Shown here piece after piece: positions 18,173-26,562 of a stretch of DNA of 64,000 bases (position 1 is the stretch's first letter; every line of letters begins with the position of its first letter). Made by a program: the position numbers and the translations under genes. Origin of the DNA: Vibrio coralliirubri (GTDB taxonomy: Bacteria > Pseudomonadota > Gammaproteobacteria > Enterobacterales > Vibrionaceae); assembly GCF_024347375.1 (NCBI RefSeq), contig NZ_AP025471.1, positions 1,922,001 through 1,986,000 of the forward strand, written 5' to 3'. Under the pieces are notes generated by a model. The model searched no databases. It saw only the letters and a list, made by a program, of their open reading frames with translations, and had not been told where the DNA came from.

Positions 18173-18721
18173 TTATGCCTCAGTCAGGTTGCGGCTTTGT
18201 TTGTTGCGTTTAGCGACTGATTTTAGGATCAGGAAGCCCACAACAGCGATCAGAACGGTGTTACCCGCTGCGATGATAGACAGTTGAGTGAAGACTTTAG
18301 TAAACGGTTCTGCGTATAGGATGGTGTCAAGGAACGCAGAGCAGCCATAGCCTACAACGTTACCTGCAAGGGCCAGTATCACGAACAAAACAAAATCTTT
18401 CATTGGCAGCTCGCCTTGTTGAAGACGGTTCTTAGTCATCATAGGGAATAAGCCGATAACCATACCTACGATACCTGAGCCTAGTACCCAAGTTAACCAC
18501 ACGCCCCAGCCTGCGAACAGATCCGTTACCCAGTGACCGATAAAGCCAACTAAGAAGCCAACAATTGGGCCGAACAAAACAGAAAACAGTGCTAGCACTG
18601 CCATCGCTGGTTTCAATGTCGTGTTCGCAAACACTGGGACACCAAACATAGGTAAACCACCAATGCCGTACAGTGCCGCGCCAATGGCAATAACGACCAC
18701 TGTTTTAGCTGAAAAGTTCAT
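18173..18721 (-). CDS. ECF transporter S component, UPF0397 family
   Basis: 182 residues from an ATG at 18721 preceded by GAGGT. The longer frame to 18856 adds a segment unlike the family that covers the promoter. Five or six hydrophobic helices with the UPF0397 patterns [18 protein letters not shown] and [17 protein letters not shown]. Such proteins are often auto-labelled riboflavin transporters. The family also includes subunits assigned to methionine-related compounds by comparative genomics, and a MetJ-box-like site lies at the promoter here. The substrate is therefore open, with methionine or a precursor my preferred guess. Confidence 0.88.
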   Translation of the reverse strand: MNFSAKTVVVIAIGAALYGIGGLPMFGVPVFANTTLKPAMAVLALFSVLFGPIVGFLVGFIGHWVTDLFAGWGVWLTWVLGSGIVGMVIGLFPMMTKNRLQQGELPMKDFVLFVILALAGNVVGYGCSAFLDTILYAEPFTKVFTQLSIIAAGNTVLIAVVGFLILKSVAKRNKQSRNLTEA

Positions 18722-18833
18722 AGATAACCTCGAATACTGAAAGATAAAGCTTAATAAAGAACGAATATTCGCCATTATTAATATGCGTCTCAATGAGAAC
18801 GTTTTTTGGGCAAATATAAAAAATAAGGCGCGC

Positions 18834-18839
18834 ATTATA
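18834..18839 (-). promoter_or_regulatory. Predicted -10 element of the ECF operon
   Basis: TATAAT on the minus strand, about 110 bases before the S-component start. The -35 region (TCCCTT) is poor and lies inside the dyad CCTTCC/GGAAGG (18849-18865), suggesting an activated or regulated promoter. Confidence 0.5.
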
Positions 18840-18866
18840 CAGTAGAACCCTTCCATAAGGGAAGGT

Positions 18867-18882
18867 AAGTGTCTAGATGTCT
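18867..18882. promoter_or_regulatory. Two adjacent MetJ-box-like octamers upstream of the ECF operon
   Basis: AAGTGTCT-AGATGTCT is two abutting octamers matching the tandem AGACGTCT MetJ box at 12 of 16 positions; the second box matches 7 of 8. It sits just upstream of the -35 region of the predicted promoter. MetJ with S-adenosylmethionine represses methionine genes in gammaproteobacteria through such tandem boxes. Confidence 0.5.
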
Positions 18883-18944
18883 AAAATTCCATCTGAACAC
18901 CTAAATATCGTGTAAAAAGCGCAATTTTACGGTTAATCAAGCAA

Positions 18945-18973
18945 CAAAAAAGCCAGAGCGGGTCTGGCTTTTT
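18945..18973 (-). terminator. Intrinsic terminator of the YiaW/YiaV-like pair
   Basis: AGCCAGA/TCTGGCT stem, 5-base loop, with T6 following on the minus strand, 50 bases past the HlyD-family stop. The flanks are symmetric. Confidence 0.9.
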
Positions 18974-19023
18974 CATTCGTCTTAACAATGTGTTAAGCGG
19001 GTTCGTCACATATCTACGACCGT

Positions 19024-20154
19024 TTAGTGGTCTAGGTATAGATAGTTTTGCCAACTCTTCATGCGAATTAGTACCTTACGCATGATAGACACGTGAGTGA
19101 AGCTGTCAGAATAAACGGCAACTTCAACCGCGGTACCCATAGGTAAATGGTAGTCAGACAGATCATCAGTGATGCTCAATTTAACGAACACACGACCACT
19201 GGTACGCAACGCATCAGTACCTAGAAGCGCGCCTCTAGCTTGGAATTGACTCTCACCAATAGCTGGAATCACTTCATCAATACGTCCTTTGAATATCTTC
19301 CCTGGCAATGCTCTAAACAAGAACTCAGCTTCGTAGCCCGGTTGTAGGCGTTGTAAGGAGTTTTGTCTGAACGCTGCGGTATAGAATTGTTCTTCTGTGT
19401 GAACAAAGGTCATCACAGGAGCTAAAGGAAGCGGCACTGCCATAACGCCTGGGCGCAATGCTAGTTGCGTAACGTATCCGTCAGTGGGAGCTCGAACCAC
19501 GGTTTGCTCTAAATCAAACTGAGCTTTACGCAATTCGGCCAATAAGCTTAAAACGGCTGTATTCTCGCCACCAATTTCAGACTCTAGGGCAATTTGTGCT
19601 TGCTCTAAATTAGCATCTGCCACTTTCACGGCGGCTTCTGATGCCTTGTAAGCTTGTCTGCGAGTATCTAATTGTTGCTCAGTGAAGGCTCCGCTGTCAT
19701 AACCGCGCTTGTAACGAGAGAATTCACGTTGGGCTTTATCTCTCTCTGCGATGGCTTTGATTTTTGCAGCCTCAGCTTCAGCCACTTCAGATTCCATTCC
19801 AAGCGCACCTTGGCTTGCTTCCTTTACTTTAGCTTCTAATCTTGCAACTTCAGCTTCGAATGGAACTGGGTCGATTTTGAAAAGAATATCCCCTTCCTTT
19901 AGAGGTTTGTTTGCCTCTACTGGCACTTCGATAACTTTACCCCTAACGCCTGAAACGACTGGTGTTGTTGAGTAAACTTGATTACCAATTTGCGTGAAAG
20001 GGTGGTTGTAGTTCATCAGTAGGATCAAAGTACCTATGATGACGACACCACCAAGAACGGCGGTAGGTACTGTCCATTTATTGAGCGGGATATTAAATAC
20101 TTTGAAGATGGTGATACAAAGTGCCGCATAGGTCATTATCAGCAGTAAATCCAT
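19024..20154 (-). CDS. yiaV: HlyD-family membrane fusion protein (YiaV-like)
   Basis: 376 residues: an N-terminal membrane segment (about 28-47), two half-lipoyl motifs (VSGVRGKVIEVPVEANKPLKEGD near 68-90, and APTDGYVTQLALRPG near 218-232) flanking a coiled coil rich in Ala/Glu (about 100-205), then a beta-barrel domain. Such proteins bridge an inner-membrane exporter to the outer membrane, but no exporter gene is adjacent. The start codon overlaps the stop of the DUF3302 gene by one base, the same pairing as yiaW-yiaV in E. coli. Function unproven. Confidence 0.85.
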   Translation of the reverse strand: MDLLLIMTYAALCITIFKVFNIPLNKWTVPTAVLGGVVIIGTLILLMNYNHPFTQIGNQVYSTTPVVSGVRGKVIEVPVEANKPLKEGDILFKIDPVPFEAEVARLEAKVKEASQGALGMESEVAEAEAAKIKAIAERDKAQREFSRYKRGYDSGAFTEQQLDTRRQAYKASEAAVKVADANLEQAQIALESEIGGENTAVLSLLAELRKAQFDLEQTVVRAPTDGYVTQLALRPGVMAVPLPLAPVMTFVHTEEQFYTAAFRQNSLQRLQPGYEAEFLFRALPGKIFKGRIDEVIPAIGESQFQARGALLGTDALRTSGRVFVKLSITDDLSDYHLPMGTAVEVAVYSDSFTHVSIMRKVLIRMKSWQNYLYLDH

Positions 20155-20549
20155 TACTTAGCCTCCTGATCTTGAACGTTGTTTGTCTCTTTCTCTGGAC
20201 TGTTTTGCTCAGCACCAGCTTGCTTGAGCTGTGCGATTTCTTCCTGAAGGGTACTCACTTGATCGATGAGAATATCGACGCGATGATGAATATCGTGTTG
20301 CTCTTCTTCTAATTTAGCGAAGCCCCAACCACGATCTTTACGCCACAGCGTTGCCCAGATCCAAAGGAAGGGCCAAATAGCGTGTAAGGTGAATAGGCTA
20401 ACCCAGCCTGAGACATGAATCGCATCTTGATGAGGGTGGTTGCGTTCTTTCGCAATTTCATAGGGAATATCGTGAATAACGATGATGCCGTAAAAGATAA
20501 CCAATGCTACGAAAATCAGTAGACCGAGTGCAAAGTAGTCTAAAAACAT
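20154..20549 (-). CDS. yiaW: DUF3302 inner-membrane protein (YiaW-like)
   Basis: 131 residues with two hydrophobic segments (about 4-24 and 48-68) joined by a conserved polar loop (IVIHDIPYEIAKERNHPHQ), and a C-terminal coiled coil (about 85-115) with an acidic tail. This is the DUF3302 pattern. It is translationally coupled to the HlyD-family gene behind it and is probably its membrane partner. Biochemical role unknown. Confidence 0.82.
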   Translation of the reverse strand: MFLDYFALGLLIFVALVIFYGIIVIHDIPYEIAKERNHPHQDAIHVSGWVSLFTLHAIWPFLWIWATLWRKDRGWGFAKLEEEQHDIHHRVDILIDQVSTLQEEIAQLKQAGAEQNSPEKETNNVQDQEAK

Positions 20550-20799
20550 AACAGATCCTTGTAATGTTAGATATTAGTTATAAATATACTACGCTATCAT
20601 CCAAGTAATTGTTATAAAAATGATTTACCGAGTTGAAAATAATGTGTTGTCGCTTCTAATGCGAATAAAAGCATTGATGAATCTTATAAATTCTCATCGC
20701 GTTTGAAGAGGCTATTTCGGCTTTCTGGTTGGTATTTAAGCTGAAATGATGACAGTTAAGATTCTAAATGACGAGCATAACCACAAGGGACAAATACGG

Positions 20800-21702
20800 A
20801 TGTATATAGGTGAATTGGCGGCCATTGGCGCTGCAATTGTGTGGGCATGTGCGACATGGATCTATGGGCAATTTGGACATCGATTTTCTGCGATGCAATT
20901 GAACATTGTTAAGGGTGTAGTGGCGTCAGGGATGATGTTGCTGGTGATGCCTCTTATCCCGATGCCGGAGTTTGAACTGAGTACCAACCATTTTCTGATA
21001 CTGGCAATTTCAGGTGTGATTGGCATTGCGATTGGAGATAGCGCCTATTTTGCAGCGTTGAAAAGAATCGGCGCCAATAAGACGCTGTTACTGGAATCTT
21101 TAGCCCCGCCTCTTTCTGGTGTGCTGGCTTTAATGTTCCTTGGCGCTGTATTGACAGTGCAAAGTTGGCTCGGTGTTGTGATTACAACATTGGCGGTGAC
21201 CTTCGTTGTCTTTCAGCCATCAAAATCGGCGAGCGGTGAATCGAATGACCAAGCGCAGTGGGGTGGCATTGGTTATGGACTTGTGGCGAGTGTCTGTCAG
21301 GCATCTGGTGTGGTTATTTCTCATTACGCGTTAGTGGCGGGCGACATTCCACCATTGTTAGGTGCACTGATTCGCCTGACGATCGGCGTGTTTGCCGTGA
21401 TGCTGATTATCCCTTTCGTTGAAAAGAAGCCGTATTCATCGATAAAAAGAGATTTATGGGAAATGACCAAGCTCGATAAACTTTGGTTATTAGGGGCAAT
21501 CTTTGTCGGGACGTTTCTCGCTCTATGGCTTCAACAAGTGGCACTGAAAAATGCTAACCCTGCGATTGCACAAACGTTGATAGCGACCAGCCCGGTCTTT
21601 ATTTTGGTGATTTATGCGCTGAAAGGGGAGAAGGTGTCAAAACAAAGTGTCATCGGGACGCTTGCCGCCCTTGCGGGAATTTCTTTGTTCTTTTATCAAT
21701 AA
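20800..21702 (+). CDS. EamA/DMT-family transporter
   Basis: 300 residues from the ATG at 20800, preceded by AAGGGA nine bases away. The frame opens 18 residues earlier but that part is polar and unlike the family. About ten membrane helices in two EamA repeats, each ending in a Gly/Pro-rich helix (LAPPLSGVLALMFLGAVLT and ATSPVFILVIYALKGEKV). These carry metabolites or amino acids, usually outward. Substrate unknown. It is a single gene, divergent from the YiaW-like gene. Confidence 0.88.
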   Translation: MYIGELAAIGAAIVWACATWIYGQFGHRFSAMQLNIVKGVVASGMMLLVMPLIPMPEFELSTNHFLILAISGVIGIAIGDSAYFAALKRIGANKTLLLESLAPPLSGVLALMFLGAVLTVQSWLGVVITTLAVTFVVFQPSKSASGESNDQAQWGGIGYGLVASVCQASGVVISHYALVAGDIPPLLGALIRLTIGVFAVMLIIPFVEKKPYSSIKRDLWEMTKLDKLWLLGAIFVGTFLALWLQQVALKNANPAIAQTLIATSPVFILVIYALKGEKVSKQSVIGTLAALAGISLFFYQ

Positions 21703-21714
21703 GATGTTGGCCTT

Positions 21715-21762
21715 AGCTACAGAGCTACAGAGCTACAGAGCTACAGAGCTACAGAGCTACAG
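21715..21762. repeat. Short tandem repeat, 8-bp unit AGCTACAG
   Basis: Six perfect copies starting 13 bases after the EamA stop and ending 12 bases before the stop of the convergent GGDEF gene. It fills almost the whole 72-bp gap, where one would expect a shared terminator. Confidence 0.95.
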
Positions 21763-21774
21763 AGTGACATGCCA

Positions 21775-23355
21775 TTACTCTGTGCACACTTGATTACGGC
21801 CGTTGGCTTTAGCTCGGTATAGCGCTTTATCGGCACGGTAGAAGGTACGTTGAGTATTCTCTCCGTCACGATGCAAAGTGATACCGATACTCACGGTCAA
21901 ACCGCGCTCCCCAAGTATTTCATGCCAACCGAATTGGAAGATGCGCTCTCGATAATTTTCAGAGTGCATTTCTGCTTTAGGAAGATCAGTGTTCTCTAGA
22001 ATGACGAGGAACTCTTCTCCGCCAAACCTGACACACGATGCACCTCTAAACTTAAAGTATGAACGCAGCTCTTGAGACACACTAACAATCGCTTTATCGC
22101 CCACCAAGTGACTCAGTTCATCATTGATAGACTTGAAGTGGTCAATATCAATAACCATCAGCGCGAAAGAGGTATCGTGCAGCAGCATGTCTTTCAGTTT
22201 CACATCTAACCAGCGGCGGTTGTGCAACCCTGTTAATGGATCTGTGAATACGTCTTGTTGAAGCTGAGCCACCGCATTCTTGTGTTGCTCAGTCGTCTCT
22301 TTCAGCTCTTTGTTTTCTTGCTCAGAGAGAATGAGTTTGAGTTGCAACTCAAAACGGGACAGGCGGCGTAGTTGGCTTGCACCGAGTTCACTGATCGGGA
22401 TCTGCTTCATCAGATCGGTTTCAATTCGGTAGCCTTTTTTCTCATAGCTTAGCGCTTCTTGAAAGCGCCCTTGATTCATACATACATCACTTAGCGAATC
22501 GTAGAATCGTTTTGCAAGCACTGGCGACGAGTAGGCTTTCACGCGTTTGTCTGTGCTCGACAAAATCATGCTCGCGTAGTCTTGCTTTCCGGTTGCACTT
22601 AGGCAATGCGCTAGCTCTAGACGAGTCATGGTCGCGAGCCAGCTTGCTTGAGTGCTGTTGGCTGGGTATTGAACCTTAGACAGACAGCGTAGCGCTTCAT
22701 GGTATTTTTTCTTAGCGCGCAGCACCTTTGCTTGGTAAAGCAGTATTTGAGCTGTGAGCAACTTGTCACTCACCAAAATACTTAATTCTTCGCACTCATT
22801 CAGTAAATCGCTAGCCGCTGTAATGCGATTGAGTAGAAGTAGGCTTGCTACCATATGCAGCTTGAATTTGAGGCGAAGTGAGCGACTGCTTATCGCGTGG
22901 TCTATGCTACTGATTTTTTGATAGTAGCGAAGGGCTCTGTTGTGATCGCCGTAGGAATCACACAGGTTCCCCATGCCTAAAATGGCTAATACATATTCAT
23001 CGATATGGCCGTGTTCAACCGCGATTGTCGATGAACTGACGAATTCATTGAGTGCTGAGGTGTAATCACCACTTTCAACTAAGCGGTCACTTAAACTGGT
23101 TTTGACTGTCAGAATGTCTTCGATATCGGCAGGAAGGTGGAGCAGATCGAGTGCTAGTCTCAACTCTTCGATACTGGTTTGATTTTGTTGTAACTCGGCA
23201 CGATATTCAGAGCTGATGATATAGCAGTGCGCTTGCTCTGTTTGCGTTGTCGAAACGTGCTGGCGAATGTGGTTCCAGAAGATGATTGCTTCTTCACCTG
23301 ATACTGATGAAGGGTCTAAACCGGCGTCTGTGATCTTGCTTAATAGAGTTTCCAT
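21775..23355 (-). CDS. TPR-GGDEF diguanylate cyclase
   Basis: 526 residues: about 300 residues of TPR-like helical repeats, a coiled coil (about 325-360), then a GGDEF domain with DPLTGLHNRRWLD and an intact active site RFGGEEFLVI (about residue 443). It should make cyclic di-GMP from two GTP. No RxxD inhibitory site is seen five residues before the active site (FRGAS occurs there), so product inhibition at that site is unlikely. No membrane segment, so cytoplasmic. It overlaps by one base the upstream TPR gene with a degenerate GGDEF domain, and the two probably act together. Confidence 0.9.
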   Translation of the reverse strand: METLLSKITDAGLDPSSVSGEEAIIFWNHIRQHVSTTQTEQAHCYIISSEYRAELQQNQTSIEELRLALDLLHLPADIEDILTVKTSLSDRLVESGDYTSALNEFVSSSTIAVEHGHIDEYVLAILGMGNLCDSYGDHNRALRYYQKISSIDHAISSRSLRLKFKLHMVASLLLLNRITAASDLLNECEELSILVSDKLLTAQILLYQAKVLRAKKKYHEALRCLSKVQYPANSTQASWLATMTRLELAHCLSATGKQDYASMILSSTDKRVKAYSSPVLAKRFYDSLSDVCMNQGRFQEALSYEKKGYRIETDLMKQIPISELGASQLRRLSRFELQLKLILSEQENKELKETTEQHKNAVAQLQQDVFTDPLTGLHNRRWLDVKLKDMLLHDTSFALMVIDIDHFKSINDELSHLVGDKAIVSVSQELRSYFKFRGASCVRFGGEEFLVILENTDLPKAEMHSENYRERIFQFGWHEILGERGLTVSIGITLHRDGENTQRTFYRADKALYRAKANGRNQVCTE

Positions 23356-24824
23356 TATTCTATTACCTCAGCATCGTCTTCTTCGAGTTGTTCAAGCGTG
23401 AACGGGAACGTTAAAATATCATTGAGGCTGACGGTCGGTTTCGAACCCTTTAATCCTTTTCTATGCCATGGATAGATATCAAGCATGGTGCTGAGAGTTT
23501 GGAAGGTTTGCTCTGCGGCTTCGCCTTTTTCGGAAAGCATAAGGGCCACACGTTCAGAACTTAGCCTTGCGATGAAGTCATTCTGGTTACATAAAGCATG
23601 AGCAATCTCGGTACAGACATCTAAGTAATCAGTATCGACATGATGGAACATAATGATGCTGTGGTTCGAGCGTTTAAGCTCTGTCTTAAACAGTACCAAC
23701 TTTTCCCACCAAAAGGTTTCAGAGACAACGTAAGAGAGGTGCTTCTCAGGATCGTACTCGTGCTGACCACGAATACGGTTAATCAGTTTTCGTGCTCTCT
23801 GTTCAAGCTGGCGTTTTGAACTGCGCGCTTTATCTAACCCAACACGTGTCGTTTGCTCTTTGAGCATACCGATAGAATATTGACGATATTTTTTAAAGGC
23901 GACGAGCGCGGCTTGGAAGTCTTGGTTTTCTTCCGCCACCAAGGATTGTTGGTAACAGATTTGGCTCAGCAACTCGCCATTATCGAACTCGTTTGCGGAT
24001 TGTTCTGCGAGCCTCAGTAATTCCGCCGCTTGTTCTGGTCTTTTTCTCAGGAGCTCCAGTCGAGCTCGGCTGATGTATGAGTGCGCCTTCATCCAAACTA
24101 GGTTGTGTTCAACGGCCAGATTGTGCGCTTTGGCCGTGGCGCGCTCAGCGTCATCTAAGCGTTCAAGACCAAGTAGGGCAAGGCCTCGGAAGTCCCACAC
24201 CTCAGCATGCCAAGTGTTATCTTTATGGTCTTTTAATGCTTCTTCAGCACCGTCGAGTACCGACAGCATTTCAACATAGTTGTTGAGCAGGTAGTAATCC
24301 CACGCGAGCAGTATTCTGGCTTTGCCCTCTAACCAACCAATGCGGCTGTTGTTAGCCACTTTCACGGCAAGTTGGTGGGTAGAACGTGCAAGTTTATATT
24401 CGTGGGTCATTCGCCAAATGTTGCCAAGGCCAATGAGGCATTCAATTTGAATTTCGACTTCATCAACCAACGCGGATTGCTCTAAGGCATTGATCCAGAA
24501 CTGTTGGGCGGAGTAATACTTGGCTTGTCCCCAGAACTGGAGCGCGTGTAAATGGAGGATTTCAGGGAGAAAAAGGTCGGTATCTAATCGGCTTTGGCGC
24601 TTGTAGGCTTCCTTGATGTATTTTAAACCTTTTTGGTAATCCATCAGGTTCCAGCTACATCTTGCCATTAACATTAATGACTGGATGGCACCCTCTTCAA
24701 ACAGAACTTGCTCTGATCGGACTAGGCACTGTTGGGCAATCTCTAGGATCACCGATGGCTCAGAGTCGACACGAGTTTTGAGTTTTTCTAATTCTGTTTC
24801 AAGAAGGTACTGATTTTTGTCCAA
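23355..24824 (-). CDS. TPR protein with degenerate C-terminal GGDEF-like domain
   Basis: 489 residues. The first 330 are helical TPR-like repeats similar in arrangement to the downstream diguanylate cyclase. The C-terminal part (about 350-470) follows the GGDEF outline but reads RLSSERVALML (about residue 421) where the partner has RFGGEEFLVIL, so it cannot be a normal cyclase. The TAA/ATG overlap with the downstream gene argues for coupled translation and probably an interaction. It may be a regulatory pseudo-enzyme or a c-di-GMP/GTP-sensing partner. The homology is my reading of a short alignment. Confidence 0.75.
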   Translation of the reverse strand: MDKNQYLLETELEKLKTRVDSEPSVILEIAQQCLVRSEQVLFEEGAIQSLMLMARCSWNLMDYQKGLKYIKEAYKRQSRLDTDLFLPEILHLHALQFWGQAKYYSAQQFWINALEQSALVDEVEIQIECLIGLGNIWRMTHEYKLARSTHQLAVKVANNSRIGWLEGKARILLAWDYYLLNNYVEMLSVLDGAEEALKDHKDNTWHAEVWDFRGLALLGLERLDDAERATAKAHNLAVEHNLVWMKAHSYISRARLELLRKRPEQAAELLRLAEQSANEFDNGELLSQICYQQSLVAEENQDFQAALVAFKKYRQYSIGMLKEQTTRVGLDKARSSKRQLEQRARKLINRIRGQHEYDPEKHLSYVVSETFWWEKLVLFKTELKRSNHSIIMFHHVDTDYLDVCTEIAHALCNQNDFIARLSSERVALMLSEKGEAAEQTFQTLSTMLDIYPWHRKGLKGSKPTVSLNDILTFPFTLEQLEEDDAEVIE

Positions 24825-25010
24825 GACTTACATCCATGATTATCGAACATATTGATAACACAATCATTATAAGAGTGTAATTTGAGATAAGCACCAATTA
24901 TCTTTCGTAGAGCATCAAAGGAACATCGATCTTTTCTAATTATGGGTGTTACCTCATATTGTCGCTTTAAAATCAATGAGTTCCCGAATAATTACCTAGA
25001 GGCTTTGTTG

Positions 25011-26477
25011 CTATGAAAGTAGTTGCTTTAGAGTTAATGGCAGCTCCGCTACGCCTAAGCGTTGTGCTGCCGTGAGCCCTTGCTTATCTTGGTAGCACAG
25101 ATTGTGCCAAGCTCTAAATATGTCGAGCAATGGAAGAATGCCCCCAGGACGAAGCTTACGTCTGGGCTCATTAATAAAGCTATCAAATAACAGCTGAAAG
25201 CGCTGTTGATAGAACTTAGTTTGTTGAATTGAGGCCGTGTTAAACCACTGTTTTGGTTCTGGATTGTTACCGGTTAGGTAGCAGATACCTTTCTGGTTAT
25301 CACCCTGATTCGCAATAGCCCAACGATCTCGCCACCAACTCATGTGAACGATGTCGATCTTTTCAAAACTTTGATCGTCTTGCCAGCCAGAATCTTCTTC
25401 GACATACATAAGGTCAATATTTTGACTCTGAATGCGCGGCAAACATACGCTTAAAGCGGCAGATCTTAGTAATGGATCTTGTGGCATATAGATGGCGACA
25501 TGCTTGTCTTCGTTACACATATCCAACACATGTAAGAAGTGAGCATAAGAGGTATAAGGCGGTCGAATAAGTGCACCCTTTGAAGGGTAGCTAAATGTGG
25601 TGAGGTTACCCATAGGGTCCTCAACGTTACCTCTCGCAAGAATCACTTGGTACTGCTGTTCAATGCGCTCTTTTAGTTTGTCAGAGGGCTGAGGCAGTTC
25701 GAGGTTCGCTTCTGAAGAGTGCTCTTTGGATACAAAGCGAGCTACATCATCATAAGGGTTGTGGTCAACGTTCCCTGATGGCTCTTCATTTTGTGAGTAG
25801 TTAACGTGTTGGCAAAGGATATAGCCGGAATGCGCCTCGCCTGTCGCTATCCACACCACACCGTTGTTACTTTGTGGTTGCAGACGCTGGTAGTGAGATG
25901 CGAACTCGTAATCTTTTGCATGGTTAACCCATCGTGCATCGATCATCGCTAATTTACGACGACAACGGCTCGCGATATGGTCAACATGATCATAGAAAGT
26001 CTTTGGGTTGATCTCTAATTTTCGGCAGATTTCACGTACGGAATAGCCCATGAACAGTAAGCCCATGAGGTTCTCTTGAAATTGGAGTTTTTTATTGGAT
26101 CCAGACCATTTATCAACGAAGGTTGATTGGCAGTCTTTACATCGATAGCGCTGCCTGTCGCCACTGTAGCCGAAAGCATGATAAAGATGTTTGTGGGTAT
26201 GAACCGATAAGCCGAAATTATCGCAGTCATCATTACGACAAGCAGGAAGCCCGTCGCTGTGAAGTTGTCTTAGGCGATGAAGTTCGCTTAACACTTCACG
26301 ATTGTTAAGTAAGGGGGGGAAAGCTCCACATTCACGACAAACCATCGCTGGACGCTTAGGGTTCGCGTGTTGCAAAACATACCGTTTTGCATCGCTCAAG
26401 CCAAAGTTGTCACACGCCAATGTTTTACAAAAGTTGAGTTGCAAACCATCCGCATCTTTTGGCAGCTTGTCGTTAGA
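25011..26477 (-). CDS. Double zinc-ribbon, transposase-like DNA-binding protein (unknown function)
   Basis: About 488 residues from a GTG at 26477, chosen because a strong ribosome site (GAGGGGGAG) precedes it; the frame extends to a TTG at 26558 without a good site. Two tandem zinc-ribbon modules share the pattern C-x4-CDNFGLS...C-x2-C: first FCKTLACDNFGLS with VCRECG, second CRNDDCDNFGLS with YRCKDCQSTF. A helix-turn-helix follows (MGYSVREICRKLEINPKTFYDHV). This order recalls IS1-type transposase N termini, but I see no DDE triad and no inverted repeats. The 250 C-terminal residues are unfamiliar. It lies 85 bp behind deoD and is probably co-transcribed. Perhaps a domesticated transposase acting as a regulator. 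Confidence 0.7.
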   Translation of the reverse strand, partial: SNDKLPKDADGLQLNFCKTLACDNFGLSDAKRYVLQHANPKRPAMVCRECGAFPPLLNNREVLSELHRLRQLHSDGLPACRNDDCDNFGLSVHTHKHLYHAFGYSGDRQRYRCKDCQSTFVDKWSGSNKKLQFQENLMGLLFMGYSVREICRKLEINPKTFYDHVDHIASRCRRKLAMIDARWVNHAKDYEFASHYQRLQPQSNNGVVWIATGEAHSGYILCQHVNYSQNEEPSGNVDHNPYDDVARFVSKEHSSEANLELPQPSDKLKERIEQQYQVILARGNVEDPMGNLTTFSYPSKGALIRPPYTSYAHFLHVLDMCNEDKHVAIYMPQDPLLRSAALSVCLPRIQSQNIDLMYVEEDSGWQDDQSFEKIDIVHMSWWRDRWAIANQGDNQKGICYLTGNNPEPKQWFNTASIQQTKFYQQRFQLLFDSFINEPRRKLRPGGILPLLDIFRAWHNLCYQDKQGLTAAQRLGVAELPLTLKQLLS

Positions 26478-26504
26478 CACGATCTCCCCCTCGGGATTAT
26501 TTGA

Positions 26505-26526
26505 GCAGCCAAGCGAGCCTGGCTGC
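26505..26526. other. Stem-loop between deoD and the zinc-ribbon gene
   Basis: GCAGCCA/TGGCTGC with an 8-base loop in the 85-bp gap, without a T tract. It may trim or attenuate the dicistronic message. Confidence 0.45.
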
Positions 26527-26562
26527 GGGGTAACGCTTTTCAATGTATCTTTTATCAAATCG

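Noticed and set aside
18721..18830. FMN or SAM riboswitch before the ECF transporter
   Set aside because: The leader is only about 110 nt and I could not find the conserved helices of either class.
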